Source of the DNA: Amphimedon queenslandica
Taxonomy: Eukaryota > Porifera > Demospongiae > Haplosclerida > Niphatidae
Assembly (NCBI RefSeq): GCF_000090795.2
Contig: NW_003546263.1
Coordinates: forward strand, 258,778 to 322,777
Length of the DNA: 64,000 nucleotides
Direction: 5' to 3'
Shown here: in pieces, positions 59,206 through 64,000 of the stretch
How the letters are laid out: the number at the start of each line of letters is the position of its first letter
How positions within the stretch are numbered: position 1 is the stretch's first letter
Notes under the pieces: generated by a model
Told to the model about the DNA's origin: nothing
The model's database searches: none
The model's input: the letters and a program-made list of their open reading frames with translations, nothing else
Program-made: the position numbers and the translations under genes

Positions 59206-60397
59206 TTAGTTCTTGTCATTGCATTTTTTGAAGTATTTCTGTGCCCCTTCAGGATCAGGAACAATCTGTGTTTGTCATAAAGTAAATCAGCAAATATTTA
59301 TTAGAAATAATTCTTACAGTTTGTTCCCCAGGCTTCCATCCAGCTGGACAAACTACAAGTAAAAAAATTAGACAAGTATAATTATTATCACACATAAACC
59401 TTATAATATGTAGCATACCTTCTCCATATTGATCCGTATATTGAAATGCTTGAACCAGCCTAAGTGTTTCATCTACTGATCTTCCAACCTACATACCAGT
59501 AATTAAATAATTTTCATTAATATTCATCAATATTAATAATAATTTTTATTAATTATATTAAATGGACTCACGGGTAAATCGTTCATTGTGATTTGCCTTA
59601 AAATTCCTCTTGCATCAATAATGAACAGCCCCCTAGTAAAACATAAAGCATTACTATTACTTAATATGCACATACAATTATGTATTATGTCTGTGTCCAA
59701 AATGACCACATAGTATAACTGACCTCAATGAGATTCCTTCGTCTTCCAATAGTACTCCATAATCACGTGATATTTGCTTTGTTATGTCTGACAATAGGGG
59801 AATATTAAGCTCTCCCAGACCTCCTTTGTCTCTGGGGGTCTTGATCCACGCTAGATGAGTGTACTTAGAGTCTACAGAGCAAGCCACCACTTCAGTGTTG
59901 ATCGCTTTAAACTCGCCAACTCTGTCGCTGAATGCCGTTATTTCAGTCGGACATACAAATGTGCTGCATAAATCAAAAATGACTATTTTTAACATAATGA
60001 TCAAAAATAACTCACAAATCCAATGGGTAGAAAAAGAACACTAAATACTTTCCTGAAACAAAAAAGGAGTCAATCAAGAAGTATATATACACACATGCTA
60101 ACCTTTAAAATCTGATAATCTCAGTTCCTTGAAAGCAGCACCAACAACTGCTGTACCATTCCAGTCAGGTGCTGGTTTTGCTACTACTTAAAATCCATAG
60201 AAATGCTGTTAGTGAAGAAAGACCTTACTTTGTGCTTTACTCCAATGCAATGCATGCTCTACTGGACGGCTAGAGTAATCTGGGAAAACAAGCCCGTTCA
60301 GATTAAGTAAAGGACATTTTTCAAAAGTGGCTGCGCCGGGTTCTGCTCCTGTGAGAGTCAGTGTGAACAAAAGACTCAACATCAAAAGAAACGCCAT
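59206..60397 (-). CDS. PRDX4: Secretory 2-Cys peroxiredoxin (PRDX4 type)
   Basis: Thiol peroxidase that reduces hydrogen peroxide, in animals located in the ER, where it feeds oxidising equivalents to protein folding. The start at 60397 gives [20 protein letters not shown], a signal peptide. A short spacer is followed by [20 protein letters not shown], then [20 protein letters not shown] (peroxidatic Cys), [40 protein letters not shown] (GGLG motif), [20 protein letters not shown] and [28 protein letters not shown] (resolving Cys) and a C-terminal [10 protein letters not shown] follow. GGLG plus the C-terminal extension mark the peroxide-sensitive typical 2-Cys form. The C-terminal YF motif is present. 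Six or more short introns are present. It is head-to-head with MLYCD. Confidence 0.95.
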
Positions 60398-60505
60398 GAT
60401 TTACAACCAATGTGCAGCAGGCAGAGCTAAAAATCAATGACCACACCCTTTAATTAATTTAATTTAATCTTTATTCAAGCAGGCAGGCTAGCTGCAGCAA
60501 AATTA
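60398..60505. promoter_or_regulatory. Putative bidirectional promoter, PRDX4 / MLYCD
   Basis: A spacer of only 108 bp between divergent start codons, AT-rich with aattaatttaatttaatctt. No specific factor site is recognised. Confidence 0.45.
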
Positions 60506-62997
60506 ATGAAAATGTGGAATCTAAAGCTAGGATCTCGTCTTTTCTGGCTGCAGCATCGCCTACAAGTAAGTAAAATCACTCCTAATATTGCTTTAGCATG
60601 ACTGATTACATCTACTATCAGCTGTGTAGGGTTTACTCTCAGGCTCAGCTTATTGAGCAACTGCCTAAAGCATTTTCATTGGAAAGTGCAAGCACTACCA
60701 GTACTGTTACACAACAAATACAGAGAATCCTTAAGAGGTTTCCCAGTGAAATTAGACCAATCTCAAAGATGGATGACATTCCTTTCACACCTGAGGTTGT
60801 GCTATAATTAATTTTTCTTTAATAATTAAAACAATAATTTTTTGTGGTAGGTATTAACAAATCATATTCTATCATATTACAAGTCTATATGTAATGATGA
60901 CTCAAAAAAGAGATTGTTTTATGCTTACCTTGTTAAGCATCTTGGTCCAGATCGTGCTGATGTTCATAAAGCAGCAAAGACACTCACTGGCATGTACAGT
61001 AAAGTAAGGCATTGATGATACACTTAATTTGAGCTTCAGGTGTTAACAAGTTTTTAACAAGATGTGAAGAAGTTATGAATTCCATCAATGCTTCCTCATT
61101 TAATTTAGTACTACATGTATATATAGATAGGTCTTCCTTTGTATTGTAGAGAAATGAGAGCATAGAGTGGCTTAGTTTATGCAAGATTACTATTATAGAT
61201 CTGATATAGATTAACACTATAGATTAGTGCATGCAGCAAATACTGCTTTTATAGCTACACTATAGGAATATTATGATTCAAGCAAATTACTGCGGGCTGA
61301 AATACAATTGCAAAATGTCCTTAGTCCTTTGTATATCGAAATATTCCGTTGGATTGTACAAAAGAATGGAGGATTAAAAGCGTTGGTGGATATGAGGAGT
61401 GATTTATTGGTATGGCTATAATTATAAAATTATTTATTATTATTTGTTGTTTTCATTGAGTAGTCAATCATCAGGGACAGTAATGAAGAAGGCACTCTCG
61501 TTCATGATCTAAAAGAATTAGATGTTCATTTTCGATCATTATTGTCACAATGGTTCTCACATGGATTTCTAGACCTTCAACAAATTACATGGCAATCTCC
61601 TTGTGACATTATTGAAAAGGTAGTGATTTGGAGCGACTTTAAAATTTTTTTAAAATTTAATTTTGATTGGAATCATCTCAAACTTGATAAATGGTATAAC
61701 GACATGTATATGTATTAGAAAAATTATAAAAATGAAGGATTTTCTCCTTTTCATTTTTTAAAAAATTTGGCTGGTGACCATGTACTAAATTCATGCCAAC
61801 CATTTTGAAGTGGGGTGAATCCTACTTAGTAACGCTACCGCGTTACTAATACAAGTACATAAGCAATGCATTGCATGTGTACTTTTAAAAATGATCATTA
61901 TTGTTATTGCTAGGTCAGTGAATATGAGGCTGTCCATTCAATACGCTCCTGGAAAGATATAAAGCATCGCGTTGGGCCATTTAGGAGAGTATTTATTCTA
62001 ACTCATCGGAACATGCCAAGAGAACCAATCATTGTCCTCCATTCCGCATTAACTCAGTCTCCATCTTCAAGTGTTCAGGTACTACGTTACTCAGTGTAGT
62101 AGTAATGGCTTCTTGTTTGTATTAGACTTTGTTAAATAGACAAGTGCATGAAATTAAGAGTCTGGACAATGTCAGATCAGCAGTGTTTTATTCAATATCT
62201 GCTGCTCATAAAGGTACTAGCAATTATTATTAATAATGATAATAATTTTTTTGCAATTATTAAAAGGACTCTCTGGTATTGAACTTGGCAATTCTCTTAT
62301 ACTTCAAGTAGTTGAAGCTCTAAAGAAAGAAATCCCTAGCCTTCAGCAGTTTGTGACTCTCTCTCCAGTACCTGGCTTTCGTAAATGGTTGGAAGCTCAT
62401 CTTCATTCCTGTATTAATGATTCAAGTAAGAAATAATAGTTATAATTATTTTTTAATCTATTAAAATGCAGGAGTATTCAAGATTTCATTGGAGAAACTT
62501 CAAGAGCTAAAAATTCTTTGTCCTGATCAAACCAACATTCATTCTTTCCTTCAGGTATGACAACTATATTTATTATCATCACAATAGTGTTTATGACTTA
62601 TTTGATTATTAGCATGTACTGGATACTAATGACTGGTCAGCTACAGCATCTGCTAGAATGAATGCATTAAAGCAGCCATTAATGTCCTTATGCGCAAAGT
62701 AATTTGTATCATGGTATATAGCAATTTGTTTTTTATTGCTAAAACAGGTATCTTGTAAATGAAAAGAGAAGAGGCTTTGCTCTCAACCCTGTTGCTAATT
62801 TTCACATAAGGAATGGAGCTTCACTCTGGCGTCTGAATTGGCTTGCAGATACAAGTCCAAAGGGTTTGAAAGACTCATATGGAATAATGGCAAATTATAA
62901 GTATGACTTGTCCTGCATGAGCGAGTACAATCAGCACTACGTCTTACAAGGAAATATACACTTTTCTGATGATGTAGGAAAACTTTTAAATGATTAA
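60506..62997 (+). CDS. MLYCD: Malonyl-CoA decarboxylase
   Basis: Converts malonyl-CoA to acetyl-CoA and CO2, lowering malonyl-CoA and so relieving inhibition of fatty-acid oxidation. The start at 60506 gives [20 protein letters not shown], joined in phase 0 to [18 protein letters not shown], a basic amphipathic mitochondrial-type presequence. Family segments follow: [127 protein letters not shown] (catalytic-domain TLSP.P.F.KWL) and [20 protein letters not shown] (catalytic His/Trp region). The last exon ends [11 protein letters not shown]. Human MLYCD ends in a peroxisomal SKL signal, which is absent here. At least nine exons. An intron (61625-61800) carries a dispersed repeat. Confidence 0.95.
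61625..61800. repeat. Dispersed repeat unit
   Basis: One copy in an MLYCD intron: attggaatcatctcaaactt, cgacatgtatatgtattaga, aatgaaggattttctccttt, and gaccatgtacta as a remnant of the palindrome core. Confidence 0.75.
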
Positions 62998-63006
62998 TGA
63001 AATAAA

Positions 63007-63233
63007 TCAAATGATAGTTTTGTCTTTTATAGAGGTAGAGGTTTTAGATTTGGGTGACACTGAGGCATAATTTCCCATTCCATTAGACTTTAAGTAACCC
63101 CTTGCCATCTTTTTAGCATATTCAACCCCTTTGGTTTGCCCTATGAAGAAGAATGAAAGGAACTGGTAAACTAACAACATCTCTTACTAGCTGTCTTTTG
63201 AGAGTCAGAGCTTTGTTCTTCTGAATGCTCCAT
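63007..63233 (-). CDS. Small protein of unknown function, paralogue 1 (about 59 aa)
   Basis: Two exons (63233-63188 and 63140-63007) with a 47-bp GT-AG intron join in phase to 60 codons including the stop. The protein starts MEHSEEQSSDSQKTARQTK and continues with GVEYAKKMARGYLKSNGMGN, then Y, followed by a Ser/Thr/Lys-rich tail ending KDKTII. The segment YAKKMARGYLKSNGMGNY is shared, with substitutions, with the adjacent gene at 63438-63991 (YAQRMVQGHLKSVGMGQY). This supports both as real coding genes. No domain is recognised. No signal peptide or membrane segment. Confidence 0.6.
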
Positions 63234-63437
63234 TGTTTGATCGTTGATGATGAAGGAGTGGTCATGTACATGTATATGCATGCATGCATGACTTCACTGT
63301 TGGCCCAACAATCTCATATTTGGAATAGCTGTACTAACTAGACCACCATTATCTCTTTGTATGGTATTTTATAGAGTAATGTTGCAAAAAAGAGCAATGA
63401 TTTACAATAATCTACATAAAGTATAATACGTAATACA

Positions 63438-63991
63438 TTAGTTAAAACTAAAGTCATCTGGTTCGAATTTCTTCCAGGATGTTTTCTTTTCTATTTGATG
63501 CTTGCTGTAACTGGCACTAGGTGTATATTGACCCATTCCAACTGATTTAAGGTGCCCTTGCACCATTCGCTGTGCATATTGAGATTTATCATTGTTTTGC
63601 TCTGTGTATATATAAGAAAGTATAATGATTCAATAATTCTGTGATAATGTACCTTGACCATGATTGAAGAATTGTCTTAGAGGTGGTATGTCATTGTTGC
63701 TATCTCCAACTGCTAATTTTCTTTTAGTATGAGGTGGCAAATCACCTTCTGTGGGTGACTGTCTTCCCGGTCTTTTAACACCTTCGGTATACGAGAAACC
63801 GGGCGTTTTCAAGTTCCACGTTCTAGTTTCAAAGTGATTTTGTTCTGAGGAAAAAGAAGGAAATGACACCCCAATATGCAAATGTGTTTATTATGAATGA
63901 TACCTTGAAGTGGGGATCTCTTACACAAACCTAAAATGGAAGTGAAAATTAACTTAGGAAGCAATCATGATGTACTTTGACTGGTCTCCAT
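63438..63991 (-). CDS. Small protein of unknown function, paralogue 2 (about 130 aa)
   Basis: Four exons on the minus strand can be chained in consistent phases: the ATG at 63991 (METSQ), then LCKRSPLQ, then EQNHFETRTWNLKTPGFSYT, EGVKRPGRQSPTEGDLPPHT and KRKLAVGDSNNDIPPLRQFF, then EQNNDKSQYAQRMVQGHLKS, VGMGQYTPSASYSKHQIEKK and TSWKKFEPDDFSFN. The stop complements 63438-63440. The protein is hydrophilic, basic and probably disordered except for the short helical block shared with the neighbouring small gene. The gene lies close to the right edge, so an upstream exon beyond 64000 is possible. Function unknown. Confidence 0.6.
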
Positions 63992-64000
63992 CAGTCCTGC

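Overview
This is a dense, AT-rich, intron-rich animal nuclear window. It holds 18 recognisable protein-coding loci in 64 kb, with short introns (many of 45-200 bp), intergenic gaps of only about 80-300 bp, and abundant ACATGTAC-type motifs. The gene set is metazoan: integrin alpha, ASK1, iRhom, perilipin, an Ig/FN3 receptor, FEM1 and SRP54. Together with the compactness, the intron style and several divergent or lineage-specific receptor-like proteins, this suggests a sponge, probably a demosponge like Amphimedon. That assignment is inference, because no search was run. No prokaryotic operon, CRISPR array, rRNA or tRNA was seen.

Layout. 1-7687 (-): 5' part of an integrin alpha gene running off the left edge. 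7888-10266 (+): pyridoxal kinase, 11 exons with consistent phases. 10402-11944 (-): IQ-motif protein of the C11orf65/MFI family. 12143-13581 (-): CEP43/FOP centrosomal protein. 13784-17808 and 17989-20945 (+): tandem class I alpha-1,2-mannosidases (GH47). 21223-28720 (-): ASK1-type MAP3K with a C-terminal SAM domain. 28884-32840 (-): inactive rhomboid (iRhom). 33032-35694 (-): a proline-rich, tyrosine-motif protein ending in a TMEM272-like membrane domain. 35904-37935 (-): perilipin. 38115-40589 (+): IQANK1-like. 40699-44859 (-): SRP54. 45095-48259 (-): Ig/FN3 single-pass receptor. 48544-50316 (+): single-exon POT-family transporter. 50408-55498 (-): USP16/45-like deubiquitinase. 55608-56858 (+): signal-peptide protein with a YccV-like (hemimethylated-DNA-binding) domain. 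57032-59122 (+): single-exon FEM1 homologue. 59206-60397 (-): secretory peroxiredoxin (PRDX4 type). 60506-62997 (+): malonyl-CoA decarboxylase. 63007-63233 and 63438-63991 (-): two small related genes of unknown function.

Six gene pairs are head-to-head with 108-284 bp between start codons, so they probably share bidirectional promoters. CACGTG boxes occur in two of these spacers and just before the second mannosidase. Most other neighbours are tail-to-tail or tandem with gaps of 84-280 bp.

The non-coding structure lies mostly in introns. It includes a tandem array with a period of about 177 bp in the ASK1 intron, related dispersed copies elsewhere (some with a perfect 20-bp palindrome), two foldback elements with a similar palindromic core, two MITE-like inverted-repeat elements, a purine-rich minisatellite holding a 258-base assembly gap, and many microsatellites. 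Gene bounds given are start codon to stop codon across introns. UTRs were not determined.
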